From: an uncultured Candidatus Saccharibacteria bacterium
GTDB taxonomy: Bacteria; Patescibacteriota; Saccharimonadia; Saccharimonadales; Saccharimonadaceae
Reading direction: 5' to 3'
Length of the DNA stretch: 50,733 bases
Assembly: GCA_946804195.1 (NCBI GenBank)
Contig: CAMPEU010000018.1
Coordinates: 1-50,733, forward strand
A program made the position numbers and the translations under genes. Positions 34,456 to 43,481 of this stretch are shown here, one piece after another. Within the stretch, counting starts at the first letter, position 1. Each line of letters starts with the position of its first letter. The notes under the pieces are model-generated. The model saw nothing but the letters and a program-made list of their open reading frames with translations. It did not search any database and was not told the DNA's origin.

Positions 34456-35273
34456 TTCGTACGTACGTCTCGTCGGATAAATCCGAGCCAACCAATAATG
34501 ATTAGGACAATTCCGACGCCACCGAGAATGAGCATGTGTTCGCCGTTTAATCCATTCGTCATAATTTGAGGGTTGTTGTAGTAGTGCAAGAGCGAGAATT
34601 GTTCGATGTGCTTTAGTCCCTCGACTGCTGGTGCAAGCGAAGTGATAAACACGGACAAGACGGTGTATCCGCTCGCAACTAATATCGTTTTACCCTTACT
34701 GCCCGTCAACATTGCAGTCGCAAACACGATGATTCCGTAAACGAGATTTATCAACGTAAAGCCCGTAATCGATTCCCATATTTTGCCGGCATCGGCGGTT
34801 TCATTGATGAGTAGTAGCGAGATCTGGATTCCAATAAATACGCTACAAGAAATGAGTGCAACAATCAGGCTTGCTGCAAGTAGTTTATGGAAGTAGATCT
34901 GAGTGCGACTTACGGGATAGCTGAGGAGTGTCTGTAGTCGACCATCCGCCTCTTCGCTGGCACTAATGCCCAAAAATATCATAATCGACATGATAATACT
35001 GATGATGTAGAGGTTTGGTCCAAAGATTTGTTGACCTATATAGCCGGGAATTGTTTTAAAATCAGAGATTTCACCAATGAGACTTTTGAGTTCTGGGGGT
35101 ACTGAGTTAACGAGGCCTTCGATACCGTCTTGTGAAAATGATGGGTATAAAATCATTGTAAAGAATACGATTCCAAAGATTGCTAATAACCAGCCAAAGA
35201 ACTGCCATCGTAGAGTGAAAAGGCTTTTCGAGAAAATTGATTTAAACACTCTCGACCTCCCTGCTGTCGGCAC
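34452..35273 (-). CDS. ABC-2 type transporter permease
   Basis: 273 aa, about six membrane helices: an N-terminal helix after FKSIFSKSLFTLRWQF, then a large extracytoplasmic loop (about 40-85) and five helices. ASEEADGRLQTLLSYPVSRTQIYFHK is the ABC-2 permease coupling region. Acts with the ATPase encoded immediately upstream; starts 32 nt inside that gene. Such two-component exporters move drugs, antibiotics or lipids; substrate unknown. Confidence 0.85.
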   Translation of the reverse strand: MPTAGRSRVFKSIFSKSLFTLRWQFFGWLLAIFGIVFFTMILYPSFSQDGIEGLVNSVPPELKSLIGEISDFKTIPGYIGQQIFGPNLYIISIIMSIMIFLGISASEEADGRLQTLLSYPVSRTQIYFHKLLAASLIVALISCSVFIGIQISLLLINETADAGKIWESITGFTLINLVYGIIVFATAMLTGSKGKTILVASGYTVLSVFITSLAPAVEGLKHIEQFSLLHYYNNPQIMTNGLNGEHMLILGGVGIVLIIIGWLGFIRRDVRTN

Positions 35274-36162
35274 GGTAAAATTCCATGAATAGTTCGTCTA
35301 GACTTGGTTCGAGAATTTGCAAATCAACAATCGGCTTTGTCACGAGAGCTTGTATGAGCTTATTGTAATCACCTTTGTAGGTAAACTCACGGCTGTGCGC
35401 ATTTTCATATAGATCGCTGACGCCGCCCAGGGTTTTGAGGCGCGAATCGGGTGCGTCATTTTTGAACACCACACGTACGCGTCGGGGTGCATTGGCAATA
35501 AGTGCTTTGAGTGGACTAACGCTGACAAGTTTACCGTTACGGATGAATCCTACGCGATCGCAAACTTCCTGCACTTCACTCAAAACGTGCGAGCTCATAA
35601 AGGTGGTTTTGCCACGTTTTTTGTGCTCTCGAATGATAGCGTTAAATTCACTTTGGATCAGTGGATCAAGACCTGAAGTTGGTTCGTCGAGGATCAGAAT
35701 ATCTGGATCGTGCATGAGGGCTGCGACGAGTCCAATTTTTTGTCGATTACCTCGCGAGAGATTCTTGATCTTTTTGTCAGTTTCACAACGGAGACGTTTG
35801 ACGAGTTCGTTGATTTTTTTCTTGTCGACACCACCACGGAGGTTGGCAGTATATTCTAGATATTGCTTGCCCGTGAGGCTCAGGTCGGTTTCCATGTCAC
35901 CTGACAAATAGCCGATATGTTTGTGTACTGATGCTGCATGTTTGTTGGCATTGGCGCCAAACAGAGTCACTGAACCACTGGTCGGACGGAGCAGATCAAG
36001 GATAATGTTGATAGTTGTTGATTTGCCAGCGCCATTTGGACCTAAAAAGCCAAAGACTTCGCCTTTTGGAATATCGAGTGATACGTTCTCTATACCGCGA
36101 CTTTTGCCGTAACTTTTTGTTAGCTTGTCGAGCTTTAATACAAAAGATGATTGTCGACTCAT
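35242..36162 (-). CDS. ABC transporter ATP-binding protein
   Basis: 306 aa from the ATG at 36162, chosen because TATACT lies 7 nt upstream; a 44-residue in-frame extension would overlap the CorA promoter region. Walker A FGFLGPNGAGKSTT, Q-loop (HIGYLSGD), signature LSRGNRQKIGL (a variant of LSGGQ with Arg), Walker B DPDILILDEPTSGLD and switch His in TTFMSSHVLSE are all visible. C-terminal 75 residues are typical of drug or antibiotic efflux ATPases of this class. Partner: the overlapping permease gene. Confidence 0.9.
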   Translation of the reverse strand: MSRQSSFVLKLDKLTKSYGKSRGIENVSLDIPKGEVFGFLGPNGAGKSTTINIILDLLRPTSGSVTLFGANANKHAASVHKHIGYLSGDMETDLSLTGKQYLEYTANLRGGVDKKKINELVKRLRCETDKKIKNLSRGNRQKIGLVAALMHDPDILILDEPTSGLDPLIQSEFNAIIREHKKRGKTTFMSSHVLSEVQEVCDRVGFIRNGKLVSVSPLKALIANAPRRVRVVFKNDAPDSRLKTLGGVSDLYENAHSREFTYKGDYNKLIQALVTKPIVDLQILEPSLDELFMEFYRADSREVESV

Positions 36163-36169
36163 GAACATA

Positions 36170-36175
36170 AGTATA
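36170..36175 (-). promoter_or_regulatory. -10 box of the leaderless ABC operon
   Basis: On the minus strand TATACT ends 7 nt before the ATG at 36162. No ribosome binding site seen. Confidence 0.55.
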
Positions 36176-36215
36176 AATGACGAAGCGCGCGCGAGCAAAT
36201 AACGGGGAGTACATC

Positions 36216-36224
36216 TGTTACAAT
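36216..36224 (+). promoter_or_regulatory. Extended -10 promoter of the CorA gene
   Basis: TG-T-TACAAT (36216-36224). The predicted start near 36231 gives a leader of about 20 nt before the ATG at 36251, without a strong Shine-Dalgarno match. Confidence 0.45.
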
Positions 36225-36250
36225 GAATAGAGAAGCAACAGAGACAAGCT

Positions 36251-37165
36251 ATGATTACATATTTACGATCTACACAATATCGACCGACGATCAAAAAACG
36301 GGAGCAACTGCAACCCGGTAGTTGGGTGCGTGTCGAACGGCCAACGGATGACGAAAAGTCTGCCTTGATTGAATTAGGTATGGATTATGATCTATTGCAC
36401 GACGCATTGGACCCTCACGAGGTCCCGCGCGTCGAACTAGAAGACGGGTGGACGTATTTCATCACACGCTTACCGGATACTGACGACCAGTTTAACGATT
36501 TTACGACACCTATTTTGTTTGCTCTGGGCAAAAAACATATTTATACAATCAGTCGTGACAACCTGGAGCGTATATGGGCGCCGTTCATCGATAGAGTAAA
36601 AGCTCCAACGGTGCAAAAGACAAAGTTTTTTATGTTGATGTTGGAGGCGATTGCCAATCAGTATCAGACTAGGGTCGCATCTATTAACCGCCAAATGCGC
36701 GCGACGACGAGCGATGTCCATCGCTTGACGAGTCGTGACATTACGACTCTGACCGAATATGAGCGAAAGCTGAATGACTATTTGGACGCGTTGCTATCAA
36801 CCAACGTGGCAATCGAGAAAATTCTAGGCGGACGTCTACTATCGTTATATGAGGATGATCGTGACTTGGTAGAAGACGTTTCGATTGAGTTTGAACAGTT
36901 GATAGCAAGGTGTAAGTCATTACTACGTACCATCACGAATGTTCGAGATTCGTACCGTGCGGTGATGGATACGCGCTTGAACGAAACAATTCGTTTACTG
37001 ACAGTGATTACTTTGGCGCTAGCAATACCGACAATGTTTGCGGGATTGTATGGCATGAATGTTGATTTGCCAGGCGGGCACTGGCCGTTCACTTTTTGGA
37101 TAATTGTATTTATGAGCGTGATGTTGGCGGGGCTACTGGGCTTTTACTTCTTGCGCAAACGTTGA
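36251..37165 (+). CDS. corA: CorA-type magnesium/cobalt transporter
   Basis: 304 aa. An alpha/beta N-terminal cytoplasmic domain is followed by a long helical stalk and two C-terminal membrane helices. The hallmark YGMNVDLPGG loop between the helices (MFAGLYGMNVD) gives the GMN filter. Pentameric channel for Mg2+, possibly Co2+ or Ni2+. The C-terminal end overlaps the convergent NUDIX gene by 22 nt. Confidence 0.92.
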   Translation: MITYLRSTQYRPTIKKREQLQPGSWVRVERPTDDEKSALIELGMDYDLLHDALDPHEVPRVELEDGWTYFITRLPDTDDQFNDFTTPILFALGKKHIYTISRDNLERIWAPFIDRVKAPTVQKTKFFMLMLEAIANQYQTRVASINRQMRATTSDVHRLTSRDITTLTEYERKLNDYLDALLSTNVAIEKILGGRLLSLYEDDRDLVEDVSIEFEQLIARCKSLLRTITNVRDSYRAVMDTRLNETIRLLTVITLALAIPTMFAGLYGMNVDLPGGHWPFTFWIIVFMSVMLAGLLGFYFLRKR

Positions 37166-37860
37166 TTTTTGCTGGCCTCGGTCCATCCAGTTATCGTCGG
37201 TTCATCGTAGTTAATTGATTCAATAATCGGTGAGGTTTTTTGAGCGAGCTGAACGATCGTATTTACCTCTGGTAGGATACGTTCATTTTTTAGTTTTGAC
37301 CACAAAAGTTTGCCGTATTTAGATGAATATCCCTCCAGTTGTTCACCATTACCAGGTAGTTGGTATGTGTAAACAAAGGCAATGGTATGAACGAATAAGT
37401 CGCCAGTGATCTGTTCGAGGTATTGAAAATCTAACACACCCGCAAATTGTAGACGAGGCGCCTTGATGGAAGTTTTTTCAATTAGTTCGCGCCGTGCCGC
37501 ATCATGTAATTGCTCTCCTTGATGAATGAGACCGGCTGGAAGGCCGTACCAACCGGCGAACGGCTGTTTGTTGCGCTCGAGGAGTAATACGTCACCTTTT
37601 GTATTGGTTACTAGTACGGCGGTTATAAACACAGGAGCACTCGTACGTGAGTCATTATCGGTGACGTATTGAATTGTTTTCATCGCCTTGCGAGTGGCGA
37701 CGTATCCGCCGTCAATGAGCTCGATATGCCCTGATTGCAGGAGTTTTTTTAGGTGATAAGAGAAAGTGTTGTTGGGTACATCACCGGGTTGGAGGTCGGA
37801 AAAGCGCTGAGGAGCGTGCCGCGCTAGGCTAGAGATAACTTCTTTTTGGATATAGTGCAT
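37144..37860 (-). CDS. Winged-helix plus NUDIX protein with altered NUDIX box
   Basis: 238 aa. Residues 1-65 form a winged-helix DNA-binding domain (ISSLARHAPQRFSDL, FSYHLKKLLQSGHIEL). Residues about 75-210 are a NUDIX fold; the box reads G110-x5-E116-x7-RELIEK, so the last Glu of REUxEE is Lys129 and metal binding is likely changed. In NrtR regulators a NUDIX domain senses ADP-ribose, but there the winged helix is C-terminal. A sensor-regulator role is inferred; the TTGAGTC repeats upstream are the candidate operator. Confidence 0.8.
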   Translation of the reverse strand: MHYIQKEVISSLARHAPQRFSDLQPGDVPNNTFSYHLKKLLQSGHIELIDGGYVATRKAMKTIQYVTDNDSRTSAPVFITAVLVTNTKGDVLLLERNKQPFAGWYGLPAGLIHQGEQLHDAARRELIEKTSIKAPRLQFAGVLDFQYLEQITGDLFVHTIAFVYTYQLPGNGEQLEGYSSKYGKLLWSKLKNERILPEVNTIVQLAQKTSPIIESINYDEPTITGWTEASKNQRLRKK

Positions 37861-37936
37861 TACCTAGACCGATTCCCCTCGTTGCTACTGTCGTTATCAA
37901 AAGTATATTGTTCGAGTTGGGTATAGTCAATACCAT

Positions 37937-37973
37937 TTGAGTCATACATAAGCGACTCAACATGAGTTGAGTC
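37937..37973. promoter_or_regulatory. TTGAGTC operator-like cluster
   Basis: GACTCAAC (37954-37961) and GTTGAGTC (37966-37973) form a perfect inverted repeat with a 4-nt spacer; a third half-site TTGAGTC lies at 37937-37943. It lies between the divergent winged-helix/NUDIX gene and the small ORF/metallophosphoesterase genes, and is probably the binding site of the former. Confidence 0.6.
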
Positions 37974-38008
37974 AACACTATGTGGCTGAACTGGATAAAG
38001 CAAATGCA

Positions 38009-38014
38009 TATAAT
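38009..38014 (+). promoter_or_regulatory. -10 box before the small ORF at 38035
   Basis: TATAAT, 20 nt before the ATG at 38035, with AAAGGGAG as ribosome binding site between them. It lies about 36 nt downstream of the TTGAGTC cluster, so a repressor or activator bound there could control it. Confidence 0.5.
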
Positions 38015-38034
38015 AACGGTAAAAGGGAGCGCAT

Positions 38035-38097
38035 ATGAGGGGAAATAAAAATAGGGTGGCCATCGCAGGGACTGCGAGTGGCTGTTTAGTCGTTTAG
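38035..38097 (+). CDS. Possible 20-aa leader peptide
   Basis: An ATG with AAAGGGAG at good distance starts a 20-residue frame (M R G N K N ... C L V V). A hairpin inside it pairs GCCA-TCGCAG with CTGCGA-GTGGC around a 3-nt loop with one bulge. The metallophosphoesterase gene follows 46 nt later with its own GAGGGGGA site. It may be a leader peptide or attenuator; coding is not proven. Confidence 0.35.
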   Translation: MRGNKNRVAIAGTASGCLVV

Positions 38098-38143
38098 AAA
38101 CAAAAAGAACTGGGTAAATACGTAAAATAATAGAGGGGGATTT

Positions 38144-40621
38144 ATGGAACGAGTCAGAGGAAGCAATGGCAGGTTTGTAGCAAAAGAAGCACAACAAGTA
38201 CCAAAGGAAAACGAAGGAAGCCAAGAGCATGTCACGCTTGATCCAAAGGCGCTGAATGCTTTCGGTTATTTGACTAACAAGGGCGACTTCTCTCATATGA
38301 CATATGACGAGATTATGGCCCAGGACGCCGATCTTGACGACATTCAATCTATCGATCGCAAGCTTGGTAGGCAGAAATCCGAACACACTCTCTATATGGC
38401 CGATCTTTTAGTTGGAAGCAAGTTTAGTGATAACGAGTTATTCAATGATGTGGTGGATAGAGTCGGATCAATGCCAAAAGAGCAGAAGCCAGACCAGATT
38501 ATAGTATCCGGACTGTATATGGGAGATTTTGGTGGACGCAAGAAAAACAGTCGTTGGATGCTCAAGAATGGCTTACGTACACTTGATGAACAATTCTATC
38601 ATGGCAAGCAGAAGCTTGATCAAATGCGCGATGTAATCGATGCACCGATTATTTATAGCATGAGCGACAATGATACGGATATCGTTGAGGAAATGACGTT
38701 TGAGGCGTTTGATCAGATGCACACATTAGCCAAGAAACATGCTCGAGAGAATCAAGAAAGCGACGACGTTAAGCGACAGTTGTCTCGCTTGGAAAAGGCC
38801 AAGGCAAATCCAAACTGGCCTGAGTACTATAGGTTTACTCAAGAGGTTGCGTTTCCATACTGCGTACGCAGTGGACGAGCGTTGCGCAATACGGAGGGTG
38901 TTCAGGAATCCGCGCGAGAGCTTGTAAATGAACTAAGCCAGAAGCTAGGTGGTAGTGAGTTATCGAGTGTCGAACGTGCACGGGTTAGTGATAGGCTAGA
39001 CAGATTGAAAGCTGATATAGCAAATGGTGAATATCATCTACCTGAGCGAGAAATTCTCTACGATGCTTATAAGAGACAGGCAAACGGTGGTCGCTTGACT
39101 GCAAAGCATCGCAATATTCTAGACATGGACGCTTTAAAGAACAGTGACTCCTTACAGGTGGTTGAAGATTTTGAGATGAGAACTAAAACACGGGGTCGAG
39201 AGTACACGGATCTGGTGAGGCACAGGTTCCAAACCTCCAAACTACCCGTATCTAATTATTTCAGCGCACCGACCAAAATTCGCAAGCAATTGGCGGCTGA
39301 CGGTGAGGATATTTACGACAATATAATCATGACGGGCCAACGCGAGGCAGCCGGTGTGTTTGGCGTAAATAACGAGGCCACTCATTCAATAGGAGGACTT
39401 CAGGATGCACGAAAAGCAGCCAAGTCAAAGGGATATATTTTAACATCTCCGTCCAACCAAGCAGGACGAGAGATACTGGGACGTCGTCGTTTTCACCCAG
39501 CAAGTGCGACATCTATCGAACGCCTCGATGACGGCACGCAGTTTGTGAGCATATATAACAAGCGTTTGATGGAAGTATCCGAGAGTCTCACTGAACCCAC
39601 AACTATCATGTTGCAGTGTGACTGGCAGGCCGGTAACATAGCATCTCGGCCCGATTTGCAACTGAAGCAGCTAGATATGATTAACCGACGGCTAGGCCGA
39701 GGAGTGGTCTATGTTGCTCTTGGCGGAGATCACGTAGAGGGACGAAACTATTCGGACTTTAACCGCGAGAGTGGCCGAACGGGCTTGGGTGCTATGGATC
39801 AACAGTTCGAATTTGTTCGACTAATGGTGGAGCAGTCGCTTGATCAATTATCTCCGGAACAAATGAAAAATCTAGTAGTGAAAGCTACTATCGGCAACCA
39901 TGAATATAACAGCGGAACTCTAAAATGGAATGGTTATTCATTCTTTGAACCACTGATTGATCCGTACAGGGAAGCATTCTCACGCAACGGCTTTTCGTTA
40001 GACGAGATTCGAAATCGTGTACAGATTCAAGATACGTTAATAACTGATAGAGGAGAACCATTCAAGACATACGAAACAGTATTTCGTATCGGTGAGATCG
40101 GTGTTAGCCTAAGTCACTTCTTTGGTGCAGGGCGCGGAACCGGGGGGCAGCCACCATCGTTCCTGGGCTTTAACCAGACGACTGGACTGGGCGATGTGCG
40201 CAAAGATATAGATGTTGGTATATTCGGTCACTATCACCACGCATCATACATGCTCGGCGGTAATAAACTCTATGTTGGTGCCGGTTCGCTCAACGGCTTG
40301 ACTGGTTTTGAATATGACAAAGGACTTCGTTCCGCAAGTTCAATAGTAGCGCTTCATTTAGGTCCGGGACAGCCGCCAACGATCGAAGTTATTAGCGAAG
40401 AAGCTATCAATAACTACAAGATTACCGATGGTCCATTTAGCGATAAGGAACTTCGTGCTAACGATGGCTTCAGGGATGATAAAGGCCTCGACCTCGGTAA
40501 GCACACTCCATATCTGGACGAACGCTTCCCAAAGAGCGCGCTGATGAAAAAGGCATTGCAACTAGGCAGGCAGGCATCGTACAGTATCGATCGCACCGGT
40601 ACTCTCGGTAGGGACTTTTAG
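38144..40621 (+). CDS. Large metallophosphoesterase-like protein with two domains
   Basis: 825 aa. Residues about 480-760 have the calcineurin-type metal set: CDW493-region (D493-W-Q in place of D-x-H), GGD529-H530, GN585-H586-E, and GH696-Y-H698-H699. The first His is thus replaced by Gln. Residues about 85-180 resemble a second, degenerate copy (MADLLVGSKFSDNELF, VSGLYMGDFGG, IIYSMSDNDTD), with Asp/Asn but no His pairs. A helical linker (about 185-400) lies between. Likely a phosphodiesterase or nuclease relative with changed metal site; substrate unknown. Ribosome binding site GAGGGGGA. Confidence 0.7.
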   Translation: MERVRGSNGRFVAKEAQQVPKENEGSQEHVTLDPKALNAFGYLTNKGDFSHMTYDEIMAQDADLDDIQSIDRKLGRQKSEHTLYMADLLVGSKFSDNELFNDVVDRVGSMPKEQKPDQIIVSGLYMGDFGGRKKNSRWMLKNGLRTLDEQFYHGKQKLDQMRDVIDAPIIYSMSDNDTDIVEEMTFEAFDQMHTLAKKHARENQESDDVKRQLSRLEKAKANPNWPEYYRFTQEVAFPYCVRSGRALRNTEGVQESARELVNELSQKLGGSELSSVERARVSDRLDRLKADIANGEYHLPEREILYDAYKRQANGGRLTAKHRNILDMDALKNSDSLQVVEDFEMRTKTRGREYTDLVRHRFQTSKLPVSNYFSAPTKIRKQLAADGEDIYDNIIMTGQREAAGVFGVNNEATHSIGGLQDARKAAKSKGYILTSPSNQAGREILGRRRFHPASATSIERLDDGTQFVSIYNKRLMEVSESLTEPTTIMLQCDWQAGNIASRPDLQLKQLDMINRRLGRGVVYVALGGDHVEGRNYSDFNRESGRTGLGAMDQQFEFVRLMVEQSLDQLSPEQMKNLVVKATIGNHEYNSGTLKWNGYSFFEPLIDPYREAFSRNGFSLDEIRNRVQIQDTLITDRGEPFKTYETVFRIGEIGVSLSHFFGAGRGTGGQPPSFLGFNQTTGLGDVRKDIDVGIFGHYHHASYMLGGNKLYVGAGSLNGLTGFEYDKGLRSASSIVALHLGPGQPPTIEVISEEAINNYKITDGPFSDKELRANDGFRDDKGLDLGKHTPYLDERFPKSALMKKALQLGRQASYSIDRTGTLGRDF

Positions 40622-40703
40622 TTTAAGTAAAGTCCTATAACCTAGATTTTGATTGTAGATTTTTGTATGCATAGTTTCTTTATTAGATATATAAATAAAC
40701 CTG

Positions 40704-40709
40704 TACTAT
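40704..40709 (+). promoter_or_regulatory. -10 box of the 40716 gene
   Basis: TACTAT ends 6 nt before the ATG at 40716 and no ribosome binding site is present. Confidence 0.45.
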
Positions 40710-40715
40710 ATAGAT

Positions 40716-41219
40716 ATGGAATCTGATCCATCCGAAGTTTCTCCTCGTCTACCTTTTATATTTAACGCACATCATGCACTATTTTTTCGGCGCGATTTTG
40801 AGAGACGTGAAGATACAAAAGAACTGAGAGACCACAAAGTATTGATAATACCAATGAACAAGTATGATCACGGTTCACGCGTAAAGAACAACGAGAAGAA
40901 TGGCATACATCATGACAAGGACATATCGCCACTATCAAGGAATGAGAGTAATGAGGTTGAGTTACCGAGTGAAAACTTCGTCAAAATTATTCTGGCGCTG
41001 TGCGATATCATTGAGCCGTTAAGGACGTCACATGTTAACAGATTTATAAATGTTCGCAACGAGCTGGACGCACTATGTCTGGACGAGTCTACCGATAAAG
41101 AAACAAGAAAGCTTGCGTGGGAATATGCTAGTCATTTTTCGCGCCAGTTACCATATATGATGCGCAATCCACTCAGGGGTGAGGAGTATTGGAATTGGGA
41201 GTACAAGCCTCATCAGTAG
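40716..41219 (+). CDS. Hypothetical soluble protein
   Basis: 167 aa of unknown family. No signal peptide or membrane helix. The first 80 residues are charged and probably partly disordered; the C-terminal 80 are helical and end with a tryptophan/tyrosine-rich tail (EEYWNWEYKPH). No metal or nucleotide motif. Leaderless promoter-like element upstream. Function not assigned. Confidence 0.5.
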   Translation: MESDPSEVSPRLPFIFNAHHALFFRRDFERREDTKELRDHKVLIIPMNKYDHGSRVKNNEKNGIHHDKDISPLSRNESNEVELPSENFVKIILALCDIIEPLRTSHVNRFINVRNELDALCLDESTDKETRKLAWEYASHFSRQLPYMMRNPLRGEEYWNWEYKPHQ

Positions 41220-41245
41220 ATACATATTCGTTTAATGAGTATGAC

Positions 41246-41275
41246 TTGACATACATTTCATACTTTTGATACTGT
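41246..41275 (+). promoter_or_regulatory. Promoter of the AbrB-DHA2 operon
   Basis: TTGACA (41246-41251), 17-18-nt spacer, ATACTG/TACTGT -10 (41269-41275). AAGGAAG ribosome binding site before the ATG at 41294. Two CATAC repeats inside the spacer could be part of an AbrB-type operator. Confidence 0.6.
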
Positions 41276-41293
41276 TGATGTAAGGAAGAATCA

Positions 41294-41539
41294 ATGGGAT
41301 TACATCACGACAATAAAAAACTTTATGGTACGGCAACGATTGGCACAAAAGGCCAGGTCGTTATTCCTGCTGATGCGCGTGAAGACCTTGGCCTAAAGCC
41401 GGGTGACAAACTATATGTTATTAACGCCATGAACAAAGGGGGCGTTGTGCTGCTCAAAGAAGACATGTTGGAAGATATGGTTGCTCACATGAGTGAGCAA
41501 ATCGAAGGCTTTCGGGCGTTCAAAGAAAAAAATACATAA
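41294..41539 (+). CDS. AbrB/SpoVT-type DNA-binding protein
   Basis: 81 aa. Residues 10-55 match the swapped-hairpin AbrB fold: GTATIGTKGQVVIPADAREDLGLKPGDKLYV (split by reading only). The family forms dimers that bind AT-rich DNA, and the gene lies 22 nt before an efflux transporter gene in the same direction. It probably regulates the operon, including itself (inference). The C-terminal helix (about 60-81) is an added oligomerisation candidate. Confidence 0.85.
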   Translation: MGLHHDNKKLYGTATIGTKGQVVIPADAREDLGLKPGDKLYVINAMNKGGVVLLKEDMLEDMVAHMSEQIEGFRAFKEKNT

Positions 41540-41561
41540 ATAATCCGGAGAAATAGAGACC

Positions 41562-43250
41562 ATGCATCATGACTTAACGTTGCGCGCAAAAGTAATCATT
41601 ATGATTTCAGTTATGGCGAGTTTGTTTTTGGTCGCGCTCGACCAAACTATCATTGCAACTGCTCTCGGAACAATTGTTGAGGAATTCAATGCATTTGATT
41701 CATTGAGCTGGATTGTGACTGCGTATTTATTAACCACAACTATTACCGTACCGATTGCGGGTAAGTTATCTGATTTGTTTGGACGTCGTGTAATTTTACT
41801 GATTGGCGTTGCAATATTCGGTGCCGGATCATTACTCAGTGGGATGGCGGGAAGCGTCGATCAGTTAGTGATGTGGCGAGCCTTGCAAGGCATAGGTGGC
41901 GGTATTATTACAGCAAACGCCTTTACGATTATTGCCGACCTATTCGCAGCGCGTGAAAGAGGTAGGTGGCAGGGTATGATTGGTGCCGTCTTTGGTCTAT
42001 CTTCGCTTGTTGGTCCGCTACTAGGTGGTTGGTTGACTGATGGAAATAATCTATTTGGCTTGACGACTGATTGGCGTTGGACGTTCTGGATTAATGTTCC
42101 TGTAGCTGTTGCCGCCTTTGTTGTGATTACAATATTTTGTCCGCCGCTCAAACATGATAGAAAGCCAATTGTTGATTATATCGGTGCGGCATTATTGACA
42201 GTAGCGCTCGGTACACTCGTGCTAGCGGTCGATAATACCGAGAATATTTTTGCGGACTTTTTGGCTACATCGGGTTGGAGCGTTGATCAATTAAAGATCG
42301 CAATGTTTAGTGTCGTTGCGACGGCCACCGCGGCATTTATATGGATTGAACGCGGAGCAAAAGAGCCTATCATTCCACTGAGCTTTTTCAAAAATCGTAC
42401 GTATGTTTTGATTGTGGGTGTTGCGACTCTTTTCGGTGCGGCATTCCTGGGCGCAATTTTATATCTGACACAGTTTAATCAACAAGTGTTTGGAGCCTCA
42501 CCAACCGAGTCCGGCCTCATGCTACTACCGATGATTGCAGGATTGATGTTTACTTCTATTGCGTCTGGTCAGATTATTTCTAGAACTGGTCGATACAAGA
42601 TTTTCATGCAGGTTGGTATCGTACTTGCGACTGTGATGGTTGGTTTGCTCGCAACCCTAACACCCGAATCGCCATATGTGTATGAGGCTGTATTGATGGT
42701 ACTGCTCGGTGCGGGTCTGGGAGTCGTCATGCCTGTTATGAATTTGGCCGTACAGAATGAATTTGAACAGCACGAACTTGGCGTTGCGACGAGTTCGAAT
42801 CAGCTGTTCCGTAGCCTCGGTTCAACCATTGGCATTGCCGTCTTTGGTGCAATGCTGACAGCAGGTGTTACAAGCAGTTTAACTGGCATTCAAGGCGATA
42901 AATACTTGAATACACTGAAGCAGAATCCAGCAGTGAGCAAGATCGGTAGTTTTGAAAGTTCAAATACGCTGCTCAACTTGAATATGCCTAACACGAAGGG
43001 AGAGATTACTCGTGGGTTCGAGCAGAGTATTGAAAAACTATCACCCGAAATAAAAACACAGACTCGCGCGCAGTTTAATGAACAGCAGACGGCATACTCT
43101 CACAAAATCACGCATGCATTCAGTGATAGTTTGCGACAAATATTTATCACATCATCGATACTCATGCTCGTTGCAACTGTACTCGTATTTATGATTCACG
43201 AGCGACCGCTCAAAGAAGCGTCGCCTGAACAATCTCCAGGTGTTGCCTAA
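41562..43250 (+). CDS. DHA2-family (EmrB/QacA-type) multidrug efflux transporter
   Basis: 562 aa, 14 membrane helices, proton-driven export. Motif A GKLSDLFGRRVILL, motif C-like GAVFGLSSLVGPLLGGWLTD, and the start VALDQTIIATALGTI with the DHA2 D-x-T-I-V signature are visible. The end is a soluble stretch of about 80 residues, longer than usual in the loop before the last helix (about 440-525, rich in Gln/Asn). A GGAGAAATAGAG site precedes the ATG. Co-transcribed with the AbrB-like regulator. Confidence 0.9.
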   Translation: MHHDLTLRAKVIIMISVMASLFLVALDQTIIATALGTIVEEFNAFDSLSWIVTAYLLTTTITVPIAGKLSDLFGRRVILLIGVAIFGAGSLLSGMAGSVDQLVMWRALQGIGGGIITANAFTIIADLFAARERGRWQGMIGAVFGLSSLVGPLLGGWLTDGNNLFGLTTDWRWTFWINVPVAVAAFVVITIFCPPLKHDRKPIVDYIGAALLTVALGTLVLAVDNTENIFADFLATSGWSVDQLKIAMFSVVATATAAFIWIERGAKEPIIPLSFFKNRTYVLIVGVATLFGAAFLGAILYLTQFNQQVFGASPTESGLMLLPMIAGLMFTSIASGQIISRTGRYKIFMQVGIVLATVMVGLLATLTPESPYVYEAVLMVLLGAGLGVVMPVMNLAVQNEFEQHELGVATSSNQLFRSLGSTIGIAVFGAMLTAGVTSSLTGIQGDKYLNTLKQNPAVSKIGSFESSNTLLNLNMPNTKGEITRGFEQSIEKLSPEIKTQTRAQFNEQQTAYSHKITHAFSDSLRQIFITSSILMLVATVLVFMIHERPLKEASPEQSPGVA

Positions 43251-43326
43251 AAAATAGGACTATTCAAGAGGCTTGTGCTTTTTAGAATAATATGTCCAAC
43301 CATAAGCATGACCCCTGTAAAAAGTA

Positions 43327-43355
43327 TTGACGCATATAGCAAACATTGCTATGAT
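43327..43355 (+). promoter_or_regulatory. Strong promoter with extended -10
   Basis: TTGACG (43327-43332), exactly 17 nt, then TGC-TATGAT (43347-43355). One of the best promoter matches in the window. It predicts a start near 43362, 120 nt before the small ORF. Confidence 0.75.
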
Positions 43356-43481
43356 TAATCTTGCGTCTCAAACGGGTACGAAATATAAAAGTAAAAATTT
43401 GGTCGAATCATATCGAGATGTGTTCGTTAGAAAATAAGAACTAATGGGTGTGGCAAAAGTTCTAAAGGAGTCAATAACCTC

